A stretch of 8,175 nucleotides of DNA from an uncultured Pseudomonadota bacterium (GCA_937967875.1 CALBTQ010000592.1:1-8175), one strand, 5' to 3'. Shown: positions 1 to 7,750, counted from the first letter of the stretch. Numbers and translations are program-made. Notes: a model not told the origin generated them from the letters alone.

Positions 1-46
1 AGATCGTATTCGGTGACTGGAGTTCAGACGTGTGCTCTTCCGATCT
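1..46 (+). other. Illumina sequencing adapter contamination
   Basis: Positions 13-46 match the 34-nt Illumina read-2/i7-side adapter exactly (GTGACTGGAGTTCAGACG..., ending GCTCTTCCGATCT). Positions 1-4 (AGAT) are the end of the P7 segment and 5-12 (CGTATTCG) sit where an 8-nt i7 index belongs. Genomic sequence starts at 47. The adapter has no stop in the frame of the minus-strand gene that runs into it, so a gene caller would add about 15 false residues (RSEEHTSELQS-like) to that protein. The same tract creates false peptides on the plus strand, such as TGVQTCALPI, CSSDL and LFRS. Confidence 0.98.
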
Positions 47-1900
47 GCGCGCCCCCGCGAACATCACGCCCAGCAGGCGCGTGTCGCCGTTGCCCGGCGC
101 GTACAGGCTTTGGCAATCGAGCGTCACCAGATGCCACGGTCGCGCTGCACCCAGCGGCACGCGCGCGATGCGGCGGCCGGGGCGGGCGGGCATGTCGATA
201 CGCTCGCGATGTTGGCCGTCGATGAACACGTCCACCTGCTGGTTGCGCGGCGCGCCGGGCGTCCAAAGTTCGATTTCCAGATGCTCGCCATGCCCGCCGG
301 CGATGACGAAACTCGCGCGCTCGCCCGTCCAGCGCAACTTTTCATTGCCTTCTTCGGGTGAAAAGAATCCGTGCCCGAGGTGCGTCTCGCAATTTTTGCC
401 GACGCGCAAGCGGTCGCTCAGCACCGAGGCATCGCCGCTCAGGCGTGCATGGAATAGTTGCGCGCCCAGCGGACGGCGCGATTCGCCATCGCCGACCTGC
501 GTGGGCATGCACGGCTCGTCGACGATCAGTTCGATGCATAGTACTTCGTCGGCCAACGCGGGCAGGGCGAAGCGCAACGGCGGTTCGCCGAGGCGGTTGC
601 TGCGCAGGCGGGTAATTTCCATGCCGTTGATCAGCAGGCGCAGCGGCGTCGGTTTCATGCGCGGATGCATGACCATCTCGATATCGAGAAACGGCCGGTG
701 CGTGTTGCGCAGATAGAAGGCGCCGCGGGCGGTCGTCCAGCGAAAGCTCCGGCCGTGCCCGTCGCGCTCGGCGCCGTAAAAGCCCTGGCCCAGTTGATGA
801 TGCAGCGTTTCGCCGAAGTCGCGCCGGTCGAGCATTTCCTCGTCGAGCAGCGGCTCCCGCCACGGCTTGGTGTTGCATGAGAGACATTCCGGCGCTGGGT
901 GGGGCGAGGCCAGCGCGCGCCGCAACGCGCGGTAGCCGTCGCCGCGCCATATTTCCTCGATCGTCTGCCGGCGCAGATTGCCCATGACCAGCTTTTCCCA
1001 GAGCGTGGCGCAGACCTGCACGTCCAGATTCGATTTGACGAACACGCGCTCCCAGGGGTACGGGCAATCTTTGATCAGCGGCCGCCCGGCCGTTTGCGGG
1101 CCGGTGAGCTGTACGCGCGTCACAGCGTCGGTTTCGGCGACGGTGGGCTGGCTCTGGTACCACAACTCCAGGCGCACGCCGGCGCGCCGCGCGCACGCGG
1201 CGGCCTCAGCGAAGGTTTGCTTTTCGCTTTGTTCATAGGCTGTGCCGCGCCCGCGCATCGCTTCGTTTTCGCACAAGCCTTGGATGATCACCTCGCTCGC
1301 GCCGACTTCGCGCGCCAATTCGATGACCGCCGGCAACTCGCCGAGGTTGTCTTTCATCGACAGGAAGCTCAGGCGCAGTTCCGGTTTGGCGGCGTTGCGT
1401 TTCATCTTCGCCTCGGCCAGCGCGCGCAGATTGGCGACCACGCGCGCGAAGTCGCCGCCAACGCGCAGGCGCGCATAGGTGTCCGCTGCGCCCGCGTCGA
1501 GCGAAACGCAAAGCAGATCGATCAATTGCTCGTCAACGATCTGTTGCAGTTGTTCGGCCCGCCACAGCGTGCCGTTGGACGTGGCGTTGACCGTCAGCCC
1601 CAACGATTTGAAATGGCGCAAAGCGGCGAGCAATTGCGGATGGCAAAAAATTTCGCCGAAGCCCGTCAGCTCGACCTCGTAGGCATTGGACAAAAGAGGA
1701 TGCAGGTGGGTGCGCAGATCGTCGAGCGTGATGCGCCGCTCGTGCGCCGCCCGCTTGCGCGCTCTTTCGCTGTGCAGCGGGCAAAACACGCACCGCAGGT
1801 TGCACTCGGCGGTCAGCTCCAGTTGCACGACGCGCGGCAGCGGCGGGTCGGCCGCCATGTGGGCCAGAAACTCCGGACGATCCTCGAAATAATCGCTCAC
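47..1900 (-). CDS. Radical SAM/SPASM protein with tandem C-terminal beta-sandwich modules (3'-truncated by contig end)
   Basis: Reading from GTG at 1900 gives 618 uninterrupted codons up to the adapter junction. The radical SAM [4Fe-4S] motif is C33-x3-C37-x2-C40 (TAECNLRCVFC), followed by GFGE (80-83) and SNGT (108-111). A SPASM/twitch-like region has Cys279, Cys297, Cys339 and Cys342 with the usual GNL...IEEIW signature (308-318) and probably holds an auxiliary cluster. Residues about 371-618 are two related modules, opening with GQGFYGAERDG...FRW (371-388) and GHGFFSPEEG...LRW (509-524). Each has an I(N/D)G turn, and they close with SRRPLGAQLFHARL (474-487) and TRLLGVMFAGAR (607-618). Because repeat 1 ends just after the matching point, few residues are probably missing. 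GTG overlaps the upstream stop as GTGA, indicating translational coupling; there is no strong SD, and ATG at residue 15 is an alternative start. Such modules occur with glycosyltransferase-like proteins from memory, so a glycan- or lipid-related substrate is possible. The substrate is unknown. Confidence 0.88.
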
Positions 1901-3324
1901 CGCTGCGGCCCCATGGTCGAAAGAAATTGCCGGAACCAGTGCATCCCTTCAACGGCGATCCGTCGCCAGGAAACGCCGGTATGCTGGCGGTAGCTGTAGA
2001 CGTAAAACACCAGCCACAGGTAATGAAACAGCCGGTTGGGCCGGAGTTTGGTCAGAGGGAGCAAGTACTTTTCCAGACGCGGCCAGCGCGCGAGCGGGTA
2101 GAAAAATTTATGCAGATTGAAGATGCGCTCGGCGTCGGGATTCAACAAAGCATTCGCGGCGAAGGTGTTGGTGCCCACCGTGTCGTCGTCGACGCGCGGC
2201 AGCAAACCCTCGGCGACGGCGCGCTCGGTGAGCGGCAGACCGGCGTAGGGCTGAAAAATGCTGCACCACGCGTCGGGCACGCGAATTTGCTGATTCAGGC
2301 GCAGTGTGGTCAGCGCGTCGTCCCACGTTTCGTGGGGCAGGGCGAGAATGTTGGTGGTGAAAAAATGCAGCCGGTGCTTGTGCAACAATGCGGCGGTGGC
2401 GACGATCTGCTCGTTGGTCACACCCTTTTTCAGCATACCGTTGCGCCGTTTCTCGTCGCCGGTTTCGATGCCGAACAGCACGGTGCGACAGCCGGTCTGG
2501 GCGAGCAGGCGAATCGTCTCCTCGTCGATGCCGGCGCGTACGTAGCAGATGTAGGGCAGGCCGATGCGCCGCGTGTATTGCGTCAGCAAGCGTTCGAGCC
2601 AGTCGCGGTCGAGGGTGAACACGTCGTCCTCGAAACGGACGATTTTCATCGGCCAGCGATCGCGCACGGCGGTCAGATCGTCGAGCACCCACTCGGGGCT
2701 GAAGTGGCGCACGTACTTTTTCCGGTTGGGCGCCAATTCGCGCAGCGCGCTGTTGAAGCAGAAATTGCAACTGAACGGGCAGCCACGCGAGGTGAAGAAA
2801 AACTTCACCGGGTTGTCGCGCAGAAATTTATAGCGATAGTAGCCTTCGCGCCAGGGCAGGGGCAGACGATCGAGTTCTTCGAGCAACGGCCGCGCCGGAT
2901 TGACGACCAGTTCGCCGTCGACGGTGAAAGCGAGGTTGCGCACGTCGTGGTACGAAACGCCGCGTTGCAGACGGTCGGCCAGTTCGACGATCGCCGCGTC
3001 GCCCTCGCCGCGGCAGACGATGTCGATGCCTGCGCGCCGGGCGAGTTCCGGATGCAATGACGGATGCGCGCCGCCGGCGAGGATCGTGATGTGCGGCGCC
3101 ACGCGTTTGATCATCGCGGCGGCGTCCAGCACGTATTGCTGCTCGCAGTTGGTGAAGGAAAAGCCGACGACGTCGGGCTGCAACGTCGCCACCGCCGAGA
3201 GGGCGCGGCGCGCGTCGGGCGCCACGCGCACCTCGACCTCGTGCCCGGCCGCGCGCAGGGCCGCGCCGACATGCATCACGCCGAAGTATTCCCGCCAGAT
3301 ATTTTGCAGGAACAGAAAACGCAT
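1897..3324 (-). CDS. B12-binding-domain radical SAM protein
   Basis: 475 aa. Residues 1-150 form a Rossmann-like cobalamin-binding-type domain (MRFLFLQN start, HVGAALRAAGHEVEV, PDVVGFSF at 50-57, LAGGAHPSLHPE at 82-93, CRGEGD at 104-109). The canonical B12 DxHxxG motif is not evident, so actual cobalamin binding is uncertain. The radical SAM core follows with C182-x3-C186-x2-C189 (RGCPFSCNFCF), FEDDVFTLD (231-239), the GIETGDEKRR strand (285-294), the Kg.t-type KKGVTNEQI (299-307) and LALPHET (327-333). This is the layout of class-B (B12-associated) radical SAM enzymes, which include methylases, ring-forming enzymes and others. The C-terminal part (about 400-475) is rich in aromatic and basic residues, with a hydrophobic stretch at 432-444. 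The start is supported by GAGGA six nt upstream and by a good promoter at 3350-3377. It is the first gene of a two-gene operon with the SPASM protein. The specific reaction cannot be assigned. Confidence 0.93.
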   Translation of the reverse strand: MRFLFLQNIWREYFGVMHVGAALRAAGHEVEVRVAPDARRALSAVATLQPDVVGFSFTNCEQQYVLDAAAMIKRVAPHITILAGGAHPSLHPELARRAGIDIVCRGEGDAAIVELADRLQRGVSYHDVRNLAFTVDGELVVNPARPLLEELDRLPLPWREGYYRYKFLRDNPVKFFFTSRGCPFSCNFCFNSALRELAPNRKKYVRHFSPEWVLDDLTAVRDRWPMKIVRFEDDVFTLDRDWLERLLTQYTRRIGLPYICYVRAGIDEETIRLLAQTGCRTVLFGIETGDEKRRNGMLKKGVTNEQIVATAALLHKHRLHFFTTNILALPHETWDDALTTLRLNQQIRVPDAWCSIFQPYAGLPLTERAVAEGLLPRVDDDTVGTNTFAANALLNPDAERIFNLHKFFYPLARWPRLEKYLLPLTKLRPNRLFHYLWLVFYVYSYRQHTGVSWRRIAVEGMHWFRQFLSTMGPQR

Positions 3325-3330
3325 CGGTCA

Positions 3331-3377
3331 TCCTCGCTGTTGGGCTTGCATTGTAGCGTGATCGCGCGCCTTGCCAA
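3331..3377 (-). promoter_or_regulatory. Sigma70-type promoter and RBS of the radical SAM operon
   Basis: On the minus strand TTGGCA (3377-3372), a 16-nt spacer and TACAAT (3355-3350) form a near-consensus promoter. Transcription would begin near 3343, giving a leader of about 20 nt that carries the Shine-Dalgarno GAGGA (3335-3331). It diverges from the tRNA promoter, and the two -35 boxes are about 28 nt apart. Confidence 0.7.
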
Positions 3378-3405
3378 CCCCGCCGCAAAAACCCAATGAT
3401 ATGAC

Positions 3406-3433
3406 TTGACAGCGGGATTTCTTTCACTAGAAT
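3406..3433 (+). promoter_or_regulatory. Sigma70-type promoter of tRNA-CAT gene
   Basis: A perfect -35 TTGACA (3406-3411), a 16-nt spacer and a -10 TAGAAT (3428-3433) lie 17 nt before the mature tRNA 5' end. Initiation near 3440 would leave a short 5' leader for RNase P. The gene therefore appears to be a monocistronic tRNA unit. Confidence 0.8.
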
Positions 3434-3450
3434 CAGTGGTCCGCTGGTTT

Positions 3451-3526
3451 GGCAGTGTAGCTCAGTCGGTAGAGCAAGCGGCTCATATCCGCTGCGTCAG
3501 GGGTTCAAGTCCCTTCACTGCCACCA
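3451..3526 (+). tRNA. tRNA with anticodon CAT, probably elongator tRNA-Met
   Basis: A full cloverleaf folds by eye. The acceptor stem GGCAGTG/CACTGCC is perfect, the D stem is GCTC/GAGC, and the anticodon stem AGCGG/CCGCT is perfect with loop CTCATAT (anticodon CAT at 3484-3486). The T stem AGGGG/CCCTT has one G-T pair and loop TTCAAGT. The discriminator is A and CCA is encoded (3524-3526). It is not the initiator: G1-C72 is paired, and the anticodon stem lacks the three G-C pairs typical of initiators. A CAT anticodon can also belong to tRNA-Ile2, whose C34 is changed to lysidine by TilS. I favour Met but cannot exclude Ile2 from sequence alone. It has its own promoter and terminator. Confidence 0.95.
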
Positions 3527-3529
3527 ATC

Positions 3530-3559
3530 AAAAGGGCCGTCCGATGGACGGTCCTTTTT
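3530..3559 (+). terminator. Intrinsic terminator of the tRNA gene
   Basis: AAAAGGGCCGTCC, a GAT loop, then GGACGGTCCTTTTT: 13 pairs including one G-T (3536/3552), ending in a U-run, four nt after the CCA end. The G-T pair works as G-U in plus-strand RNA but becomes an A-C mismatch on the minus strand, so the hairpin is adapted to the tRNA direction. Confidence 0.85.
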
Positions 3560-3606
3560 CATTTTAATTTCCGACAACGTCTTTCCCGGGCCGTGTGCGA
3601 CCTCAC

Positions 3607-3639
3607 AAAAAAAGGACCGTCATGGCGACGGTCCTTTTT
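3607..3639 (-). terminator. Intrinsic terminator of thrS, possibly bidirectional
   Basis: A perfect 13-bp stem (AAAAAGGACCGTC at 3609-3621 with GACGGTCCTTTTT at 3627-3639) has a 5-nt loop. Read on the minus strand it begins 19 nt after the thrS stop and ends in a run of seven T. Because the stem is perfect and A/T-flanked on both sides, it could also stop plus-strand transcripts that pass the tRNA terminator. Confidence 0.9.
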
Positions 3640-3658
3640 CATTTAATCGCTTACGCGC

Positions 3659-5446
3659 TTACGCTTTGTCCAGCGGATTGAGCGGCCGCGAGTTGCGGCG
3701 GTATTTGATCTCGTCCTCGATCCAAGCGACGAACTGCGCGAAGGGCATGGTCTGCTGATCCTGCACGCCGTAGCGGCGGTGCGTGATCTGCCCCTCCTCG
3801 GCTTCGCGCCGACCGACGATCAGCACATTGGGCGCCTTGGATGTGGCCGCGTTGCGGATCTTCTTGTTGAACGAATCGGCGGAGTCGTCGACCTCGACGC
3901 GGACCATCTTGTCGAACAGCTCGTCGCGCAGCTTGGCGGCGTATTCGTTGAGCTCCGGCGCGACCGGCACGATCAGCGCCTGCACCGGCGCGAGCCAGGT
4001 CGGGAACGCGCCGCCGTAATGCTCGATCAAGAAGCTGATGAACCGTTCGTGCGTGCCCAGCGGCGCGCGGTGGATGATGTAGGGCCGCTGCTCCTTGCCG
4101 TCGCGGTCGATGTAAACCAGGTTGAAGCGTTGCGCGCTGGTGAAGTCGAGCTGGTTGGTCGAGGCGGTTTCCTCGCGGCCGATGACGTTGGTGATCTGGA
4201 AGTCGATCTTCGGGCCGTAGAACGCCGCTTCGCCGGCGACCTCTTCGTAGTCCATGCCGAATTCCTTGAGCATGGAGCGCATCAGTTTGATCGTGTGTTC
4301 CCACAGTTCGACGTTGTCGACGAACTTGTCTTTGTTGACGTCGTGAATCGACAGGCGCATCCAGAAGTCGTCGAGGCCGAACAGTTCGTAATAGTACTTG
4401 TGTAGTTCCATGACCTTGAGCAGCTCGGAACTCAGGTGCTCCTCGTCGGTGTAGATGTGCGCGTCGTTCATGGTCATGCCGCGCACGCGCAGCAGACCGG
4501 CGAGCTCGCCCGATTTTTCGTAGCGGTAGACGCTGCCGTATTCGGTCAGGCGCAGCGGCAGGTCGCGGTAGGAGCGCACGACCTCGCGGTAAATCAAATG
4601 ATGGTGCGGGCAGTTCATCGGCTTCATGTAGTAGTCTTCGTCGTCGAAGTGCATCGGCGGATACAGCGACTCCTTGTAGTGCTTCAGGTGCCCGCTGATT
4701 TCGTAGAGCTGGCCGCGGGTGATGTGCGGCGTGTTCACCTGTTTGTAGCCGTGTTTGAACTCGGCTTCGTAGGCGAGCTTCTCCAGCTCGTGGCGCAGGA
4801 TGCCGCCGTTGGGCAGCCACAGGGGCAGGCCTTTGCCGACTTCATCGGCGATGTGGAAGATCTGCAACTGCTTGCCCAGCTTGCGGTGATCGCGTTCCTG
4901 GGCCAGCTCGCGCCGTTTTTTGTAGGCGTCGAGTTCTTCCTTGCCGGCGAAGGCCAGGCCGTAGATGCGGGTCATCATGATGTTCTTTTCGTCGCCGCGC
5001 CAGTACGCGCCGGCCACGCTGTCGAGCTCGAAGGCGCTCTTGGGGATCTCGTTGGTGTTGACGATGTGCGGACCCTCGCACATGTCGGTAAAGGCGCCCG
5101 ACTTGTAGAAGCTGATCGCTTCGCCGGCCGCGAGGTACTCGTTGCACATCTCGATCTTGTAGGGCTCGTTGTCGTCGTTGAGCTTTTGCAGCGCTTCCTC
5201 GCCCGGCAGTTCATAACGCTCGAAGGCGATGTTCTGCTTGACCAGGTGCTTCATTTTCTTTTCGATCTTCGGCAGGTCCTCGGCGCTGATCGGCGTCGGG
5301 AAGACGAAGTCGTAGTAGAAACCGTTGTCCACCGGCGGCCCGATGCCCAGTTGCGCTTCGGGATACAACTCTTTCACCGCCGCCGCGAGCACGTGCGACA
5401 GACTGTGCCGCACTTTGTACAATTGTTCGTTGTGTTCTTTCGCCAT
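3659..5446 (-). CDS. thrS: Threonine--tRNA ligase lacking the N-terminal TGS domain
   Basis: Charges tRNA-Thr with threonine in the cytoplasm and clears mischarged Ser-tRNA-Thr. At 595 aa it is shorter than the roughly 640-aa E. coli type because the protein starts almost directly at the editing domain. The editing site is intact: H14-x3-H18 (HSLSH) and C123EGPH127. In the class II catalytic core, the predicted zinc ligands are Cys279 (MNCP), His330 (NDAH) and His459 (IIHR). Motif 2 includes R308 and E310 (YRYE), and motif 3 is APLGTHERF (461-469). The C-terminal anticodon-binding domain runs from about 485 (WLAPVQALIVPVAPE) to the end. The start is set by AAGGAG 7 nt upstream (5459-5454). 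The nearest upstream in-frame ATG runs into a stop before the gene, so no TGS domain can be recovered. It lies 87 nt after prfA and is followed by a strong terminator. Confidence 0.98.
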   Translation of the reverse strand: MAKEHNEQLYKVRHSLSHVLAAAVKELYPEAQLGIGPPVDNGFYYDFVFPTPISAEDLPKIEKKMKHLVKQNIAFERYELPGEEALQKLNDDNEPYKIEMCNEYLAAGEAISFYKSGAFTDMCEGPHIVNTNEIPKSAFELDSVAGAYWRGDEKNIMMTRIYGLAFAGKEELDAYKKRRELAQERDHRKLGKQLQIFHIADEVGKGLPLWLPNGGILRHELEKLAYEAEFKHGYKQVNTPHITRGQLYEISGHLKHYKESLYPPMHFDDEDYYMKPMNCPHHHLIYREVVRSYRDLPLRLTEYGSVYRYEKSGELAGLLRVRGMTMNDAHIYTDEEHLSSELLKVMELHKYYYELFGLDDFWMRLSIHDVNKDKFVDNVELWEHTIKLMRSMLKEFGMDYEEVAGEAAFYGPKIDFQITNVIGREETASTNQLDFTSAQRFNLVYIDRDGKEQRPYIIHRAPLGTHERFISFLIEHYGGAFPTWLAPVQALIVPVAPELNEYAAKLRDELFDKMVRVEVDDSADSFNKKIRNAATSKAPNVLIVGRREAEEGQITHRRYGVQDQQTMPFAQFVAWIEDEIKYRRNSRPLNPLDKA

Positions 5447-5497
5447 TTGTTATCTCCTTTCTCTCCCCATACGCCGGGGTCGAGAAGACTATTGGTT

Positions 5498-5528
5498 ACT
5501 ATAATCACGATACACGGGGGTTGCGCAA
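5498..5528 (-). promoter_or_regulatory. Possible thrS promoter
   Basis: In the 87-nt prfA-thrS gap, the minus strand has TTGCGC (5528-5523) and TATAGT (5503-5498), 19 nt apart, or TTATAG with an 18-nt spacer. The -10 is good and the -35 weak. No terminator is visible after prfA, so read-through from the upstream genes is also likely. No T-box or long leader is present; the leader would be about 45 nt. Confidence 0.35.
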
Positions 5529-5533
5529 GCTCG

Positions 5534-6610
5534 TCAGTCGCCGACTTCGGCTCCCTTGAGCGCTTCGGCCTGAAAATGGGTTATCAATGGATCAATTACT
5601 TGATCCAGTTCGCCCTCCAGCACCAAGCCGAGTTTGTAGATCGTCAGGTTGATGCGATGGTCCGATATCCGATTTTGCGGGAAGTTGTAGGTGCGGATGC
5701 GCTCGGAGCGGTCGCCCGAGCCGACCTGCGCGCGGCGTTCGGCGCTGAGTTTTTCTTCCTGTTCCGTGCGCATTTTGTCCAGCAAGCGGGCCTTGAGAAT
5801 GAGCAAGGCCTTGGCTTTGTTCTTGTGCTGCGATTTTTCGTCCTGGCAGGTGACGACCAGATTCGTGGGCAGGTGCGTGACGCGCACCGCGCTGTCGGTC
5901 GTGTTGACGCTCTGGCCGCCGGGGCCGCTGGAACGGTACACGTCGAAGCGCAGATCCTTTTCCGGAATCGTCAGCTCGACCTCGTCGGGCTCGGGGAGAA
6001 TCGCCACGGTCACCGCGCTGGTGTGAATGCGGCCCTGCGTTTCAGTGTCGGGCACGCGCTGCACGCGATGCACGCCCGATTCGAATTTCAATCGGCTGTA
6101 CACGCCGGAGCCTTTGATGCCGCAGATCACTTCCTTGAAACCGCCCAGTTCGGTGGAGTGGCTCGAAAGCAGTTCGACCTTCCAGCCGTGCAGCTCGGCG
6201 TAGCGGTTGTACATACGGAACAGATCGCCGGCGAACAACGCGGCTTCCTCGCCGCCGGTGCCGGCGCGAATTTCCAGCAGGATGTTTTTGTCGTCGTAGG
6301 GATCCTTGGGCAAGAGCAGGATCTTCAGTGTGTCGGTCAGCGCGGCGAGTTTTTCCTCGAGCTCGTCCAATTCGAGTTTGGCCATCTCGCGCATTTCCGG
6401 ATCGTCCTCGGCCTCGAGCAATTCCTTGGCGCCGTTGAAATCGGCTTCCATTTTCTGGTAGACGCGGTAATTCTCGACGATCTCTTCCATGCCGATGCGC
6501 TCTTTGTTGAGCTTGGCGTAACGGGCGTTGTCGCCGTACACCTCGGGATCGGCAAGGAGTTTGGATAGCTCTTCGTAGCGCGCTTCGACTTCGGCGAGCT
6601 TACTGAACAT
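5534..6610 (-). CDS. prfA: Peptide chain release factor 1
   Basis: Recognises UAA and UAG stop codons in the ribosomal A site and triggers peptide release. The 358 aa length is normal for the family. The catalytic GGQ is at 231-233 ([17 protein letters not shown]). The stop-codon-reading tripeptide is P187-D188-T189 ([14 protein letters not shown]), the PxT form that marks RF1; RF2 has SPF. An N-terminal coiled-coil domain occupies about 1-95. The ATG at 6610 overlaps the end of the DUF1385 gene by 11 nt and there is no close strong SD, so translational coupling is likely. The methyltransferase gene prmC, which modifies the GGQ glutamine and often follows prfA, is not here; thrS follows instead. 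Confidence 0.98.
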   Translation of the reverse strand: MFSKLAEVEARYEELSKLLADPEVYGDNARYAKLNKERIGMEEIVENYRVYQKMEADFNGAKELLEAEDDPEMREMAKLELDELEEKLAALTDTLKILLLPKDPYDDKNILLEIRAGTGGEEAALFAGDLFRMYNRYAELHGWKVELLSSHSTELGGFKEVICGIKGSGVYSRLKFESGVHRVQRVPDTETQGRIHTSAVTVAILPEPDEVELTIPEKDLRFDVYRSSGPGGQSVNTTDSAVRVTHLPTNLVVTCQDEKSQHKNKAKALLILKARLLDKMRTEQEEKLSAERRAQVGSGDRSERIRTYNFPQNRISDHRINLTIYKLGLVLEGELDQVIDPLITHFQAEALKGAEVGD

Positions 6611-7715
6611 CGCAGGCCCCGCCTTTGAAGAGAAATTCCGGCGTGCCCAGTTCGGCGACGGCCGTGGCGAAATCGGGGTAGGTGATTTCGCTTTCCTCGG
6701 TGGCGACGCCCTCGCGCACCTTCTGCTCGCGCCAGAGGCATTTTTTCAGGCTGAGTATGGCGACCTCGAGCATCTCGTCCGACGGCGGCCGGGTGGTGAT
6801 GCGCTGGGTGAGCAGGCCGGGCAGCACCGCGAGTTTCAACAGCGGATTGCGACGGTATTTGCCGGCCAGCTTGATCAGCTCGTAGGAGATGCCGGCGATC
6901 GGCAGCAAGAGCGGCAGCTTGATCAGGATGAACACGAAGTTGCGCGCAAGCTTGGGCAGCCCTTCGAACTTGGGCAGAATCGGGAAGGCCAGCGAGAACA
7001 ACAGAATGCTCGCCAGCAGCACGATGATGATGAAGCTGGTGCCGCAGCGCGGATGGAACGTGGTGTAGGGGCGCACGTTTTCCAGCGTCAGTTCCTTGCC
7101 GTCGTCGAAGGCGAAGATCGTCTTGTGCTCCGCGCCGTGGTATTCGAAGACGCGGCGGATGTCGGGCATGAAGCTGATGCCCCAGACGTAAGCGAGGAAG
7201 ATGGCGATTTTGATCACGCCGTCCACCGCGTGAAAGAGCACCATGTCCACGGTCAGTTCGTGACCGACCAGCCAGCCGACCGCGATGGTCGCGTAGTGCG
7301 GCACCACCACGAACAGGCCGATGGCGAAGAGCATGCTCACAAAGATTGTCGCGGTGATCGCCCAGGAGGTCAGCGGTTTGGTTTCTTTTTTATCGGCGGA
7401 TTTTTTCGGCGCTTCGCCTTTCAGCTCGGCCTCGGCGGCCGCCTTTTTATCCTCTTCCTCGGAGAAGAGATTGGCCGAGAAGGTCAGCGCGCTGATGCCG
7501 TTCCACATTGCCTCGATGAGCACGACCGTGCCGCGCATGAAGGGCCAGCGCAGGAACTTGAGGCGATGCCAGAGGCTGATCCACTGCTGTTCCTTGAGGA
7601 CGATTTGCCCGTCGCCCTTGCGGCAAACGACCGCCATGCTGTTGGGCGAGCGCATCATCACGCCTTCCAGAATGGCCTGACCGCCCACGCTCATCGGTTT
7701 GTTGTTATCGCCCAC
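6600..7715 (-). CDS. DUF1385 (YqhQ-like) integral membrane protein
   Basis: 371 aa. Family signatures are [14 protein letters not shown] (11-24), [14 protein letters not shown] (191-204), HPRCGTSF (221-228) and [20 protein letters not shown] (298-317). Hydrophobic segments at about 117-140, 160-183, 227-248 and 258-280 predict a multi-pass inner-membrane protein. A charged Lys/Glu/Ala-rich linker lies at about 85-115 between the N-terminal motif region and the first membrane segment. The function of the family is not established as far as I know, although its genes commonly sit beside rpmE and prfA in deltaproteobacteria and several other phyla. GTG at 7715 is chosen because AAGGAG lies 8 nt upstream; an internal ATG at residue 8 would be too far from it. 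The stop overlaps prfA, so both are expressed together. Confidence 0.93.
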   Translation of the reverse strand: MGDNNKPMSVGGQAILEGVMMRSPNSMAVVCRKGDGQIVLKEQQWISLWHRLKFLRWPFMRGTVVLIEAMWNGISALTFSANLFSEEEDKKAAAEAELKGEAPKKSADKKETKPLTSWAITATIFVSMLFAIGLFVVVPHYATIAVGWLVGHELTVDMVLFHAVDGVIKIAIFLAYVWGISFMPDIRRVFEYHGAEHKTIFAFDDGKELTLENVRPYTTFHPRCGTSFIIIVLLASILLFSLAFPILPKFEGLPKLARNFVFILIKLPLLLPIAGISYELIKLAGKYRRNPLLKLAVLPGLLTQRITTRPPSDEMLEVAILSLKKCLWREQKVREGVATEESEITYPDFATAVAELGTPEFLFKGGACDVQ

Positions 7716-7729
7716 TGCGATCGCTCCTT
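7713..7729 (-). promoter_or_regulatory. RBS fixing the GTG start of the DUF1385 gene
   Basis: AAGGAG (7729-7724) stands 8 nt before GTG (7715-7713). This favours the GTG start over the ATG seven codons downstream. Confidence 0.8.
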
Positions 7730-7750
7730 ATCGCCAACGCCGTTAAATGG

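Noticed and set aside
342..1196. 284-aa minus-strand open frame rich in Arg and Ala
   Set aside because: It is the wrong frame of the radical SAM/SPASM gene; the true frame has no stop from 1900 to the contig end and carries all the motifs.
899..1993. 364-aa plus-strand open frame opposite the radical SAM/SPASM gene
   Set aside because: The minus-strand frame encodes the CxxxCxxC and SPASM motifs across the same span. The plus frame is low-complexity shadow sequence.
1927..3060. 377-aa plus-strand open frame opposite the B12-type radical SAM gene
   Set aside because: It is antisense to a well-supported gene and shows no recognisable domain, promoter or RBS.
3651..4820. 389-aa minus-strand open frame inside thrS
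   Set aside because: Shifted-frame shadow of thrS, rich in Arg and Ala and with no family features.
5461..5533. T-box or other riboswitch before thrS
   Set aside because: The gap is too short and contains only a small CCCC/GGGG hairpin; no T-box sequence or antiterminator/terminator pair is present.
4436..6568. 710-aa plus-strand open frame spanning thrS, the intergenic gap and prfA
   Set aside because: It lies antisense to two clearly conserved genes. Its composition (repeated Val, Phe, Leu, Gly, Gln, with no domain) is what the reverse complement of GC-rich coding sequence produces.
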